A stretch of DNA of 64,000 nucleotides from NCBI RefSeq assembly GCF_000964005.1, contig NZ_JXYP01000015.1, positions 1 to 64,000 on the forward strand, in the 5' to 3' direction. The translations under genes were made by a program, and so were the position numbers. The notes under the pieces were generated by a model, which was given only the letters and a program-made list of their open reading frames with translations, was not told the DNA's origin and made no database searches. Positions 36,774-47,400 of the stretch are shown here, one piece after another (the first letter of the stretch is position 1; every line of letters begins with the position of its first letter). The DNA is from Williamsia herbipolensis. Lineage in GTDB: Bacteria; Actinomycetota; Actinomycetes; Mycobacteriales; Mycobacteriaceae.

Positions 36774-38531
36774 GTGCCGGGAATCGGCGGGCAAGCAGTG
36801 GACGGCAACGGGTCGCAGGCCCAATCGGTGACATTCGCCGATCTCGACATCGAACCCCGGGTGCTGCAGGCACTCAACGACGTGGGGTACGAGAGTCCCT
36901 CGCCGATCCAGGCCGAGACGATCCCGCCGCTGATGGCCGGTCGTGACGTCGTCGGTCTCGCCCAGACGGGCACCGGCAAGACCGCCGCGTTCGCGATCCC
37001 GGTGCTGTCGAAGATCTCCGGCGGCGGCCGCAAGCCGCGTGCCCTGGTGCTCGCCCCGACCCGCGAGCTCGCGCTCCAGGTCGCCGAGGCGTTCGGCAAG
37101 TACGCCGCGCACCTGCCCGACATCAAGGTCCTCCCGATCTACGGCGGCCAGAGCTACGGCGTCCAGCTGTCGGGTCTGCGTCGCGGTGCCCAGATCGTCG
37201 TCGGGACGCCCGGTCGCGTGATCGACCACCTCGACAAGGGCACCCTCGACATCTCGGAGCTGGATTTCCTCGTCCTCGACGAGGCCGACGAGATGCTCAC
37301 CATGGGGTTCGCCGAGGACGTCGAGCGCATCCTGCGCGACACCCCCGACTCCAAGCAGGTCGCCCTGTTCTCCGCGACCATGCCCAAGGCCATCGGTCGG
37401 CTGGCGCAGAAGTACCTGAAGAGCCCGGTGGAGATCACCGTCAAGGCGAAGACGCAGACCGCGCAGAACACCACGCAGCGCTATCTGCAGGTGTCGCACC
37501 AGCGCAAACTCGACGCCCTCACGCGCGTGCTCGAGGTCGAGACCTTCGACGCGATGATCATCTTCGTCCGCACGAAGTCGGCGACCGAGGAACTCGCCGA
37601 GAAGCTGCGGTCGCGGGGCTTCTCCGCGGCGGCCATAAACGGCGACATCGTGCAGGCCCAACGTGAGCGCACCATCGCCTCGCTCAAGGCCGGATCGCTC
37701 GACATCCTCGTGGCCACCGACGTCGCCGCCCGTGGCCTCGACGTCGACCGCATCTCCCATGTCGTCAACTACGACATCCCCCACGACACCGAGTCGTACG
37801 TGCACCGCATCGGCCGCACCGGGCGTGCGGGTCGTTCCGGTGACGCGCTGCTGTTCATCACCCCGCGCGAACGTCACCTGCTGAGGTCGATCGAGAAGGC
37901 GACCCGTCAGCCCATCACCGAGATCGGTCTGCCCAGCGTCGACGACGTCAACGCCCAGCGTGTCGCCAAGTTCGGCGAGTCGATCACCGAGAACCTGGGG
38001 TCGGAGAACATCGCCATGTTCCGGCGGCTCATCGAGAACTACGCGCAGGAGAACGATGTGGCCATGGCCGACATCGCCGCCGCGCTGGCCCTCGAGACCC
38101 GCGACGGCGGATTCCTGCTGAGCCCCGACCCCCCGGCGAGCGAGCGCAAGGCCGGGGCGGAGCGTCCCGAGCGCCGCCCGCGCGAGGGTGGCACCAACTT
38201 CGCCACCTACCGCATCGCGGTGGGCAAGAAGAACAACGTCACCCCCGGCGCGATCGTCGGTGCGATCGCCAACGAGGGCGGGCTCAGTCGCGGCGACTTC
38301 GGGCACATCAGCATCCGCGCCGACTACAGCCTCGTCGAACTCCCCGAGGATCTCGGTCGCGAGACGCTGACCGCGCTGCGCAGCACCCGCATCATGAACG
38401 TGCCCATCAACCTGAGCAAGGATCAGGGTCCACCGCGCCAGCGCTCGTCGGCGCGCCAGGGCGGCGGTCGCGGCGGCGACTTCGGCGGCCGACGCGGTGC
38501 TCCGCGCGTGGCCGGTCGCGGTCGGAACTGA
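36774..38531 (+). CDS. deaD: DEAD-box ATP-dependent RNA helicase DeaD/CsdA
   Basis: A 585-residue RNA helicase for ribosome assembly and mRNA turnover, often cold-induced. The Q motif region is TFADLDIEPRVLQAL with SPIQAETIP, Walker A is AQTGTGKT, motif II is LDEADEM, motif III is FSATMPK and motif VI is HRIGRTGRAGR. A DbpA-type RNA-binding domain follows (about 470-550, ATYRIAVGKKNNVTPGAIVGAI), and the tail is Gly/Arg-rich (GGGRGGDFGGRRG). GTG 36774 is the first start; GTG 36798 (MDGNGSQ) is an alternative. The 159-base gap downstream holds ggaaactttcc, a short palindrome of unknown meaning at 38572-38582. Confidence 0.94.
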   Translation: MPGIGGQAVDGNGSQAQSVTFADLDIEPRVLQALNDVGYESPSPIQAETIPPLMAGRDVVGLAQTGTGKTAAFAIPVLSKISGGGRKPRALVLAPTRELALQVAEAFGKYAAHLPDIKVLPIYGGQSYGVQLSGLRRGAQIVVGTPGRVIDHLDKGTLDISELDFLVLDEADEMLTMGFAEDVERILRDTPDSKQVALFSATMPKAIGRLAQKYLKSPVEITVKAKTQTAQNTTQRYLQVSHQRKLDALTRVLEVETFDAMIIFVRTKSATEELAEKLRSRGFSAAAINGDIVQAQRERTIASLKAGSLDILVATDVAARGLDVDRISHVVNYDIPHDTESYVHRIGRTGRAGRSGDALLFITPRERHLLRSIEKATRQPITEIGLPSVDDVNAQRVAKFGESITENLGSENIAMFRRLIENYAQENDVAMADIAAALALETRDGGFLLSPDPPASERKAGAERPERRPREGGTNFATYRIAVGKKNNVTPGAIVGAIANEGGLSRGDFGHISIRADYSLVELPEDLGRETLTALRSTRIMNVPINLSKDQGPPRQRSSARQGGGRGGDFGGRRGAPRVAGRGRN

Positions 38532-38690
38532 TCCGTACGGCCGGCTCCACCGCGGGTCCTCACCGCCTTCAGGAAACTTTCCCGTAACATCGGCCCGGCT
38601 GCGTCCGATGTCACATCCACGGGCTACGACATCGTCGTCGTACCCGACCGGACGTCAGCGTCAGAAATTCTCCTGCAGTAACAAGGATCG

Positions 38691-39038
38691 GTGAGTTCCC
38701 CGGTGTCAGTGGTGGATCCAATCTCGGTGACAGAAGCGGCCGAGCACACACAACAGGGTGCGGCCGTCGTGGTGGACATGCGTCCCCAGGTGGTTCGTCA
38801 TCAAGGAAGTCTCCCCGGGGCGGTGATCGTGGAGTCGGCCGATCTGACCGCCGCTTTCGAGCCGACCTCCCCCCGTCGGATGCCCTGCGTGTGCGACCTG
38901 GACGTCGAGATCGCCGTGGTGTCGGTGCGTGCGCAGGCCCGCCGCATCGCCGAGCAGATCGCCGCGCTGGGCTACACCAACGTGCGCTACGTCGACGGCG
39001 ACTTCCCGGCCTTCCGCTCGGCGCTGCTCGCCGGCTGA
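38691..39038 (+). CDS. Rhodanese-like domain protein lacking catalytic Cys
   Basis: A 115-residue single rhodanese-fold domain: SVTEAAEHTQQGAAVVVDMRP, then HQGSLPGAVIVE with the DxR and H-I-x-G-A type motifs, and a C-terminal GYTNVRYVDGDFPAF. The strand that normally carries the catalytic Cys reads IAVVSVRAQARRIAEQ, so the CxxGxR loop is lost and sulfur transfer by the usual mechanism is unlikely. The nearby VCDLD Cys residues are not in the expected place. GTG 38691 is used; GTG 38703 is an alternative. A binding or regulatory role is more likely than catalysis. Confidence 0.8.
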   Translation: MSSPVSVVDPISVTEAAEHTQQGAAVVVDMRPQVVRHQGSLPGAVIVESADLTAAFEPTSPRRMPCVCDLDVEIAVVSVRAQARRIAEQIAALGYTNVRYVDGDFPAFRSALLAG

Positions 39039-39243
39039 TCGAGCTCGGCGGTCCGTCACGGCCGCGCGTCCGTTCTGCGCGTCACCGCACTGAGCGCGGT
39101 CATCGAATATCGTGGGCACCCATGAATGCGAAGGTCAGGGCCCGAGCAGGTAGCGTTCTCTCTGCCTCGGTCCATAGACCTGAGGTTCACCTCGAGGTGA
39201 CCCGACGACCTCGACCGCTGATGGTGCGGGCGAAGAGGACCTG

Positions 39244-42200
39244 ATGACCGAATCGATGTCCGTCGACGATCGACGCGCACGGGTGTTACGGCTGTTGCAG
39301 TTCCTGCACGAGCTCATCCGTGCGAAGTCCGACGTCGTCCGCAACGTCGACGACCACGAGGCCCTCGTCTGGCTCGGCGACGACCACGGTCTGCCGATGC
39401 GTGGCAAGGCCGCACCCGGTGAACGCTTCCTCGAACTGCGCTCCACCGGTGCGGGCGCCGACGGATTCGCGAGCGTCGCGGCCATGCTCGACGAACTCGC
39501 CGAACGTCCCGAGTCGCTCGAACTCGTGGTCGCGACCGGTCTTCTGACCATCGGATCCGACGCCTCCGCCGACGGCGATGTCCCGGCGGTCAACCAGCAC
39601 CTGCTCACCCAGGCCGTCGTCGCCGAACACGACCACACCGCCGACACCATCTCGATCAGCCTGGCCGGCGACTCGGTCCCCGAACTGCAGGACAGTCACC
39701 TCCTCACCGGGGTCGACGGATTCGACCTCGGCCGGTCGGGGGAGGTCGCCGATCTGCTGGCCGCGCAGCCGTCGGTGCTCGCACCCGCCATCGCGGACAT
39801 CGTCGAGACCTGGCGCACCACCGTGCCGACGGGTTCGGTGCCCGTGACCGTCACCGCGACACCGGCTCTCGTGCTGCGCAACCGCGGTTCGGGCGCGATC
39901 CTCGGCTACTACGAGGCCATGATGGCGTCGCTGCGCGACGCCGACGGCGACGCCTCGATCCCCATCGGACTCGCCCAGCTCGTCGAACCGATCGAGTCCG
40001 AGGAACGCGTCGCGAGGCTGGCGGAGGCCGGCGCGATGTCGGCGGGCGAACTCGTGGAGGACGCGCTCTACCCGTTGGCGTCGAACGTCGAACAGCGCGA
40101 CATCCTCGCCCAGCTCGGACTCGACAGTGGCGTCGTGGTGGAGGGTCCGCCCGGTACCGGCAAGACGCACACCATCGCCAACCTCATGGCCGCCCTGCTG
40201 GCCAAGGGGCAGCGCGTGCTGGTCGTGAGCGAGAAGGCCCAGGCGCTGCAGGTGCTGCGCGACAAGCTGCCGCCGGAACTGCGCGAGCTCGCCGTCGCCA
40301 TCACCGACGTCACCAAGGACGGTTCGTCGTCGCTGGTGGAGAGCGTCGAGGCGATCGCCGGCCGCAAGGGGTCGTTCCAGTCGCGGGTGGTGACGTCCGA
40401 AATCAAGAACCTGCGGTCCAAGCGCGACCAGGCGCGCGCCAAGCGCGAGCAGATCCTGCGTGAGATCTGGCAGCTGCGCGAGTCGGAGACCGAGAAGCAC
40501 GAGTGGGTGGCCGCGGGCTACAGCGGAACCGCAGCGCACATCGTGCGGACCTGCCAGGAGGTCGCCGACCGGTACGACTGGCTGCCCGGGCCCCTCGAAT
40601 CGGCGCTGCCGCCCCTCGACACCGACGAGATGGACCGTCTGCTGACGTTGCTGCGCGAGCGCGACGACACCTGGGCGAGCCGGCTCGCCCAGCGTCTGCC
40701 CGATCTGGAGGCGTTCCTGCCCGGGTCGGTCGAGCTGGACTCGATCTGCGCGCGCATCGCCGAGCACCCCGGCGAGAAGATGGTCGGGAGCGGCTCGCTG
40801 CTCGCCATCCTCTCCGACGTCGACAGCGGTCGGCTCCTCGTCATCAAGAACCAGTGCGACCACCTCGGCGCCGCCGTCCGCGAGGTGCGGACGTTCCCCG
40901 AGCACCTCCAGCAGATGGCCGAGCGCCTGCTCTCCGGTGAGGCCGCCTACCTGTGGAATCGCGTCACCCAGATCTCGGCCGTCATCGACGAGGCCACCCG
41001 GCGCGACCGTGACATCGGCACCCACGAGGTGTCGGTTCCGTCCGGTGACGGCACCGTGGGGGCTCCCGCCGGTGCGGCGTCGGTGTTCGACGACGTCGCG
41101 CAGTACCTCCGATCGGGTGGTGTGTGGCGCTCGCGCTTCCGCAAGTCGCCGCAGCAGCGGGCCGTCGACGCACTCGGTGTCGTGGCCACGGTCGACGGAC
41201 GTGCGCCCGCCGACGCCGACACCATGCAACTCGTCGCCGATCACCTCGCTGTGCTCGAGGGCGTCGGTCGCGTGCAGACCGTTCTCGCCGACGTCGACGT
41301 CCCCGTCGACACCACCGGGTCGCGGTCGTCGCAACTGGGGCAGCTCGTCCGGCTCGACGAGCAGCTGGGCTGGATCTCGGAGCTCCTCACCGGCCGTGAC
41401 GCACTCGTCCGTCAGCTCGAGTCGATCAGCCCCGGCGGACCCCGCCCGAAGAGCATCGACGAGGTCGCCGAGGTGGCACGCCAGACCGGTGCGATCGCGG
41501 CGACCAACGACGCCGTGCTGGCCCGGCGCGAACTGGACGAGCACGCGCGGGCGCTCAGCGCCGAGGTCGACCAGGGGCCGTCCGACGAGGGCGAGGCCCT
41601 CGTGTCGGCCATCGTCGCCGCCGACGCCGACGCCATCAAGGAGTCGCGCCGGGCGTTCAACTCCGCACGCGCACAACGTGATCGCCAGGGCGCCTTGGAC
41701 CTGCTCGAACTCCGTCTGAAGCAGAAGGCGCCCGAGCTGCACCGCCTGTTGCGGGAGACCGCCGACGACCGCGTATGGGACGCGCGCCTGCGCGAGCTGA
41801 CCGACGCCTGGTCGTGGCGACGTGCCTATTCGTGGGCGGCGGACCGCAGCGACCCGAACCGCGAGTCACGCCTCGAGTCAGATCTCGATGCCGTCGAGGC
41901 CGACATCGGACACTTCACCGCCGGGCTGGCTGCGGCGTGCGCATGGCGCGAATGCCTCGAGCAGATGTCCGTCGCACAGGTGCAGGCGCTGCAGTCCTAC
42001 CGCGACCACATCACCAACCTGGGCAAGGGATCGGGCAAGCACGCCGAACGGTTCCGTCGTGCCGCGCGGTCGGCGATGACGCAGGCCCAGGGAGCGGTCC
42101 CGGCGTGGATCATGCCGATCTCGCAGGTCCTCTCGTCGATCACCCCGGAGCAGAACTCGTTCGATGTCGTGATCGTCGACGAGGCGAGCCAGGCCGACAT

Positions 42201-43446
42201 CACCAGCCTGTTCCTGCTGTGGCTCGCGCCCCGGGTGATCGTCGTGGGCGACGACAGGCAGTGTGCGCCGGGGACATCCGGTGCCGCAGGGCTCGACGAC
42301 GTCTTCGCCAAACTCGACACGTACCTCCCCGACATTCCGCAGTACATGCGTGACAGCCTCACCCCGCGGTCGAGCCTGTTCTCCATGCTGCGCACACGAT
42401 TCGGTCACGTCGTGCGGCTGCGCGAGCACTTCCGGTCGATGCCGGAGATCATCGAGTACTCCTCGCGGCAGTTCTACCCGGACTCGCCGCTGGTGCCGGT
42501 GCGCCAGTTCGGCGCCGACCGACTGCCCCCGTTGCGCACGGTCTTCGTGCCCGAGGCGGTCGCCACCGGCGACAGCTCGGCGCTGACCAACAGCATCGAG
42601 GCCGACGCACTCGTCGAGGCGCTCGTGGCCTGTGCCGACGACGAGCGCTACGCCGGCCTCACGTTCGGTGTGGTGGTGTTGCAGGGCCAACGTCAGGTCG
42701 ACCTCATCACCCAGCGGCTCCGCGCCGCGCTCACCCCCGAGCAGTGGCACGAGCGGTCGCTGCGCATCGGGACGCCGCCGGACTTCCAGGGCGACGAACG
42801 CCATGTGGTGTTCCTGTCGATGGTGGTCTCGGTCGACCGGAACCCGGTGTCGCTCACCAGGAGTGAATCGCAGCGCCGGTTCAACGTGGCGGCGTCGCGC
42901 GCGATGGAGCAGCTGTGGTTGTTCCACTCGGTCGCCTCGGCCGACCTCAAGCCGAACGACCTGCGTTACTCGCTGCTGTCGTACATGGAACGCACCGAGG
43001 GTGCGCTGGTCGATCCGATGCCGTCGGTGGTGACCGTCGACGAGCGGTGCGAGCCGTTCGAGAGCCTCTTCGAGCAGCAGATCTTCCTCGACCTGACCGC
43101 TCGGGGATATCACGTCAACCCGAAGGTGTCGGTGAACAACCGCGTGATCGATCTCGTGGTCACCGGCGCCGATGCCCGCCTGGCGGTGGAGTGCGACGGT
43201 GACGAGTTCACCAGCACGCCCGAGCAGGCCCGCGCCGACATGGAGCGCGAACGCGAGCTACGGCGCTGCGGCTGGCGGTTCTGGCGCGTCCGCGAGTCGG
43301 AGTACCTCCTCGATCCCGAGCGCGCCCTGGCCGGACTGTGGACCGAACTCCGCGCGCGCGGTGTCGCCGCGCACTCGGTTCCCGACAGCGACGTGGCGCG
43401 GGCGGCGGAGGGTTGGGAACCGATCGATCTCACCGGCGGCGACTGA
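39244..43446 (+). CDS. SF1 (Upf1-like) helicase fused to Vsr/DUF559-like nuclease
   Basis: A 1400-residue predicted nucleic-acid motor with a nuclease tail. Residues 1-290 are an uncharacterised N-terminal domain. Walker A is GPPGTGKT (301-308). A very long helical and coiled-coil insertion (about 340-960) precedes motif II, VIVDEASQAD (D979, E980), and GDDRQCAPG. Motif VI is RRFNVAASRAMEQLWLF, so the motor is Upf1-like SF1. The C-terminal ~120 residues form a PD-(D/E)xK-type domain like Vsr/DUF559: FEQQIFLDLTARGYHV, D1303 in VIDLVV, then VECDGDE with E1316 and D1318. ATG 39244 follows agaggacctg. Similar architectures occur in defence islands (for example Hhe- and Mokosh-like systems), so phage defence is a reasonable hypothesis; RNA or DNA repair are alternatives. 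It stands alone, facing the HIT gene. Confidence 0.85.
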   Translation: MTESMSVDDRRARVLRLLQFLHELIRAKSDVVRNVDDHEALVWLGDDHGLPMRGKAAPGERFLELRSTGAGADGFASVAAMLDELAERPESLELVVATGLLTIGSDASADGDVPAVNQHLLTQAVVAEHDHTADTISISLAGDSVPELQDSHLLTGVDGFDLGRSGEVADLLAAQPSVLAPAIADIVETWRTTVPTGSVPVTVTATPALVLRNRGSGAILGYYEAMMASLRDADGDASIPIGLAQLVEPIESEERVARLAEAGAMSAGELVEDALYPLASNVEQRDILAQLGLDSGVVVEGPPGTGKTHTIANLMAALLAKGQRVLVVSEKAQALQVLRDKLPPELRELAVAITDVTKDGSSSLVESVEAIAGRKGSFQSRVVTSEIKNLRSKRDQARAKREQILREIWQLRESETEKHEWVAAGYSGTAAHIVRTCQEVADRYDWLPGPLESALPPLDTDEMDRLLTLLRERDDTWASRLAQRLPDLEAFLPGSVELDSICARIAEHPGEKMVGSGSLLAILSDVDSGRLLVIKNQCDHLGAAVREVRTFPEHLQQMAERLLSGEAAYLWNRVTQISAVIDEATRRDRDIGTHEVSVPSGDGTVGAPAGAASVFDDVAQYLRSGGVWRSRFRKSPQQRAVDALGVVATVDGRAPADADTMQLVADHLAVLEGVGRVQTVLADVDVPVDTTGSRSSQLGQLVRLDEQLGWISELLTGRDALVRQLESISPGGPRPKSIDEVAEVARQTGAIAATNDAVLARRELDEHARALSAEVDQGPSDEGEALVSAIVAADADAIKESRRAFNSARAQRDRQGALDLLELRLKQKAPELHRLLRETADDRVWDARLRELTDAWSWRRAYSWAADRSDPNRESRLESDLDAVEADIGHFTAGLAAACAWRECLEQMSVAQVQALQSYRDHITNLGKGSGKHAERFRRAARSAMTQAQGAVPAWIMPISQVLSSITPEQNSFDVVIVDEASQADITSLFLLWLAPRVIVVGDDRQCAPGTSGAAGLDDVFAKLDTYLPDIPQYMRDSLTPRSSLFSMLRTRFGHVVRLREHFRSMPEIIEYSSRQFYPDSPLVPVRQFGADRLPPLRTVFVPEAVATGDSSALTNSIEADALVEALVACADDERYAGLTFGVVVLQGQRQVDLITQRLRAALTPEQWHERSLRIGTPPDFQGDERHVVFLSMVVSVDRNPVSLTRSESQRRFNVAASRAMEQLWLFHSVASADLKPNDLRYSLLSYMERTEGALVDPMPSVVTVDERCEPFESLFEQQIFLDLTARGYHVNPKVSVNNRVIDLVVTGADARLAVECDGDEFTSTPEQARADMERERELRRCGWRFWRVRESEYLLDPERALAGLWTELRARGVAAHSVPDSDVARAAEGWEPIDLTGGD

Positions 43447-43466
43447 CCGCATCCCTCTCGCGGCGC

Positions 43467-43892
43467 TCAGGTCCCCTCGGGCATCGCCGCGCGCACCGCG
43501 GCCACAGTTCCGTCCGGGTCGGGATCGCGGCGCATCACCAGACCACGGGCGAACGACAAGCGGTCGCCGTGGTGGCGGGGGACCACGTGCACGTGGGTGT
43601 GGAACACCGTCTGGAACGCCGCACGCCCGTCGTTGATCATCACGTTGACCCCGTCGGCGGCGATCGACGACGACCGCAGGGCGGCGCCGATCATCCGGGC
43701 GGCGTCGAACAGCCGTGTGCCCATCTCGCTGGTGATGCCGGCGAGATCGGGATGGTGTTCGCGGGGGATGACCAGCGTATGGCCCGGTCGTACAGGGCGG
43801 ATGTCGAGAAAGCCCATCACGTGATCGTCGGAGTAGACCATCCGTGCCGGGGCGGTGCCGGCCACGATCGCGCAGAACACGCACTCACTCAT
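43467..43892 (-). CDS. HIT family nucleotide hydrolase/transferase
   Basis: A 141-residue histidine-triad protein. The N-terminal MSECVFCAIV has the CxxC of zinc-binding HIT members (C4, C7), the core is VYSDDHVMGFLDIRPVRPGHTLVIP, and the catalytic triad is HTHVHVVPR. Members hydrolyse nucleoside phosphoramidates or dinucleoside polyphosphates. ATG 43892 has a ggtgg site; GTG 43901 is an alternative. It is convergent with the helicase-nuclease gene with a 20-base gap and divergent from fas across about 500 bases. Confidence 0.92.
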   Translation of the reverse strand: MSECVFCAIVAGTAPARMVYSDDHVMGFLDIRPVRPGHTLVIPREHHPDLAGITSEMGTRLFDAARMIGAALRSSSIAADGVNVMINDGRAAFQTVFHTHVHVVPRHHGDRLSFARGLVMRRDPDPDGTVAAVRAAMPEGT

Positions 43893-44409
43893 GACCGCCA
43901 CCCTAAGGTGCGCGTCGCCACCGCCGACGACACGTGGTGATCGCCCACCACACGGGACGACACGATGACGCCCGCCACTGCCTCATAACGATTCGGTAAC
44001 GAACTGTTCTGCGCCTCGGATCGGCCGCCGACGGGGCGCCTCGACGCCGTCACGTGGGGGTTCGTCGGGAGTCGCGGGAGGGTACGACCGGCCCTGCGAA
44101 GTTACCCGCGGGGTTACTCGCGGGTATACCCGGCGGTCACCCCAAAACATGAGGGATCCCTCATTTTCGTGTGCGACGATGGTTCTCGTGCCGCACCGGG
44201 TGGACGGCGAGTACACCCCGGAGCGCCGTTCTGCACCGCGGAATCGGGACTCCACCGACTCGACCCATACCCGTTGCGCACCAGGCCCTTTCGACCGCCT
44301 CGACGATGAGCCAGCGGTCAGCCGAACCGATACTTCCCGCCCGCTCCGACGATCCGCTTCGCGGTTCGTCGATGCCGTGGCACGCACCACCACATCGAGG
44401 AGATCATCA
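43893..44409. promoter_or_regulatory. fas upstream region with repeats and palindrome
   Basis: No gene is seen in this 517-base gap. It holds two 11-base direct repeats gttac(c/t)cgcgg at 44101-44111 and 44113-44123, a tatacc at 44125-44130 that could be a -10 element, and a perfect 16-base palindrome atgagggatccctcat at 44149-44164, flanked by aaaac and tttcg. An inverted copy of the repeat core (ggtaac) lies near 43995. Together they look like a regulated fas promoter and operator. FasR-type TetR control of fas is known in relatives; which site it would use here is inference. The remaining bases up to the GTG at 44410 look like an untranslated leader of about 270 bases. Confidence 0.6.
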
Positions 44410-47400
44410 GTGACCGTTCACCAGTTCCGCAGCGGCCCCGGGGATTCGGCAGCATCGTTCCGACCCGACGAGACCTTGATCAGCCGACTGCGGGCCGGTG
44501 ACCGGTACGCGGTCAGCTTCGGCGGCCAGGGCATCGCGTGGCTCCCGGCGCTGGCCGAACTGATCATCGACGCCGAGCTCGACCGCTCGGTCGGGCAGAT
44601 CGTCGACGCCGCCGAGCAGCTGCTGGCTCCCGTTGCCGACGAACTCGCCGCGCAGCGGCCCGACGGCTTCCATCCGCTCAGTTGGGTCCATGCGCTCGGC
44701 GCCGACGAGCCCGTCCCCGCCGAGGCGATCCTGTCGGGCGCCGCGCTGTCGGTGCCCGGCATCCTGCTGTCCCAGCTCGCCGCGGTCGCCGCGCTGCGCA
44801 AGCAGGGTCTCGACACCGCCGAGATCCCGGCACACGCCGTCGTCGGTCACTCGCAGGGCGTCCTGGCCGTCGAATCGCTCACCGACGACACCCACACCAC
44901 CACCGGCGGAACGGGTGCGCTCCTCGCCCTCGCCCATCTCATCGGTGCCGCCGGGGCCACCGTCGCCCGGCGAGTCGGCCTGGCCCCCACCGCCGACGGC
45001 ACGCCGATGATGTCGATCACCAACGTCGTCCCCGACCGCGTCGAGGAACTCCTCACCCGCTACCGCGCCACCATCGCCGACGCCGACCTGCACAACGCGC
45101 CCGCACTCGCGACCCGCAACGGTCGTCGCTCGGTCGTGGTGTCGGGGTCGCCGCGTCACCTCACCGCCTTCGAGGCGATGTGCGACATCGTCGCCGCCGG
45201 CGAGGCCGCCGATCGCAAGCGCAAGGTGATGGGCGGAGCGCCCTTCGCGCCCGTCTTCGACCGCCTCACCGTCGGCATCGCCTTCCACCACGCCGCGCTG
45301 GCACCCGCCCGCGACCTGGTGGTCGCGTGGGCGCAGCGCTGCGGACTCGACACCGACTGGGCCGCACGCCTGGCCGACGCCGTGCTCGTCGACCCGGTCG
45401 ACTGGGTGTCGACACTCGACGGCGTCGCGGACTCGGGTGTGTCGTGGGTCCTCGACATGGGACCGTCCGACGTCGCGACCCGCCTGTCGGTACCCGTCCT
45501 GCGCGGCCGGGGTATCGGCTGCATCGCGGTCGGACTGCGCGGCGGCCAGCGGAACCTGTTCGCCCCCGGCGGTATCCCCGAGGTCGCGCCGCCGTGGTCG
45601 TCGTTCGCGCCGACCCTGGCCGAGCTCCCCGACGGTCGACGCGTGGTCGAGACGTCCTTCACCCGCCTCACCGGCCGGTCGCCGATGCTGCTCGCCGGCA
45701 TGACCCCCACCACGGTCGACCCCGCCATCGTCGCCGCGGCGGCCAACGCCGGGCACTGGGCGGAGCTCGCCGGTGGTGGTCAGGTCACCGAGGCGATCTT
45801 CGCCGACAACGTCGCCCGCCTGACCGACCTCCTCGAGCCCGGACGCCAGGCCCAGTTCAACGCCCTGTTCCTCGATCCCTACCTGTGGAAGCTGCAGCTC
45901 GGCGGCAAGCGCCTCGTCCAGAAGGCCCGCGCCGCCGGCGCACCCATCGACGGTGTCGTGGTCTCGGCGGGGATCCCCGAACTCGACGACGCCGTGGCGC
46001 TGGTCGCCGAACTGGCCGAGGCCGGCATCCCGCACATCGCCTTCAAGCCCGGCACCGTCGAGCAGATCCGCGCGGTGGTGCGCATCGCCGCCGAGGTGCC
46101 CTCGCACCCGATCATCGTTCACATCGAAGGCGGTCGCGCGGGTGGTCACCACTCGTGGGAAGACCTCGACGACCTGCTACTGGCGACCTACGCCGAGCTG
46201 CGCTCGCGCACCAACGCGGTGATCTGCGTCGGCGGCGGCATCGGTACACCGGCGCGGGCGGGGGACTACCTCACCGGCGCGTGGTCGCAGGCGCACGGCT
46301 ACCCGGCCATGCCGGTCGACGGCATCCTGCTGGGCACCGTCACCATGGCCGCCCTCGAGGCGACCACCTCGCCCGCGGTGAAGCAGCTGCTCGTCGACAC
46401 CCCCGGATGCGACACCTGGATCGGAGCCGGCCACGCCGACGCGGGCATGGCGTCGGGCCGCAGCCAGCTCGGTGCCGACATCCACGAGGTCGACAACTCC
46501 GCCTCGGCGTGCGGTCGCCTCCTCGACGAGGTCGCCGGCGACGCCGACGCCGTCGCCGATCGGCGCGACGAGATCGTCACCGCGCTCGACCGCACCGCCA
46601 AGCCCTACATCGGCGACCTCGCCGCGATGACGTACCGGCAGTGGCTGACCCGATACGCCGACCTCGCCGTCGGCACCGATCCCGGACCGTCGCCGGTGTG
46701 GGCCGACATCACCTGGCGGCAGCGCTTCGCCGAGATGCTGCAGCGGGCCGAGGCGCGCATGCACCCGACCGACCGCGGCGAGTTCGCCTCCGCGTTCGGC
46801 GACGAGCGCGCCACCGACGCGCCGCACGCCGCGATCGACGTCCTCGGCAGCCTGTACCCGGCCATCGACGCCGACGTGTTGCACCCCGCCGACGTCGCGT
46901 TCTTCCTCGGTCTGTGCCGCACGCCCGGCAAGCCGGTCAACTTCGTCCCCGTCATCGACAAGGACGTGCGCCGCTGGTGGCGCAGCGACTCGCTGTGGCA
47001 GGCCCACGACCCCCGCTACGGCGCCGACGAGGTCTGCATCATCCCCGGTCCCGTCGCGGTCGCCGGCATCACGACCGTCGACGAACCGATCGGCGCCCTG
47101 CTCGACCGGTTCGAGGCACACGTGGCCGGCGACATCGCCGCCACCGGCGCCCAGCCGACCTCCGTCAGCAGCCGCCTGCGCCGCGGGATCGTCGACGGAG
47201 CGGGTGTGCTGGTCGATGTCATCGAGACCGACACCGTGCTGTGGGCCGGACGCATCGTCGCCAATCCCATCGCGCTGCTCGGCGACCGCGCGGCATGGAC
47301 CCTGCTCGATGGTGACGGTTTCGACGCCACCGGTTCGCGTCGCGCCGAGCACGAGCCCACCGGCTCGGTGCTCGAGCGCACCGACGACGGCGTGACCCTC

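Noticed and set aside
44149-44409. In-frame 87-codon N-terminal extension of FAS from the ATG in the palindrome
   Set aside because: The extension is Arg/Ser/Thr-rich without domain character, no ribosome-binding site precedes the ATG, and GTG 44410 has a good site and begins the conserved FAS N-terminus.
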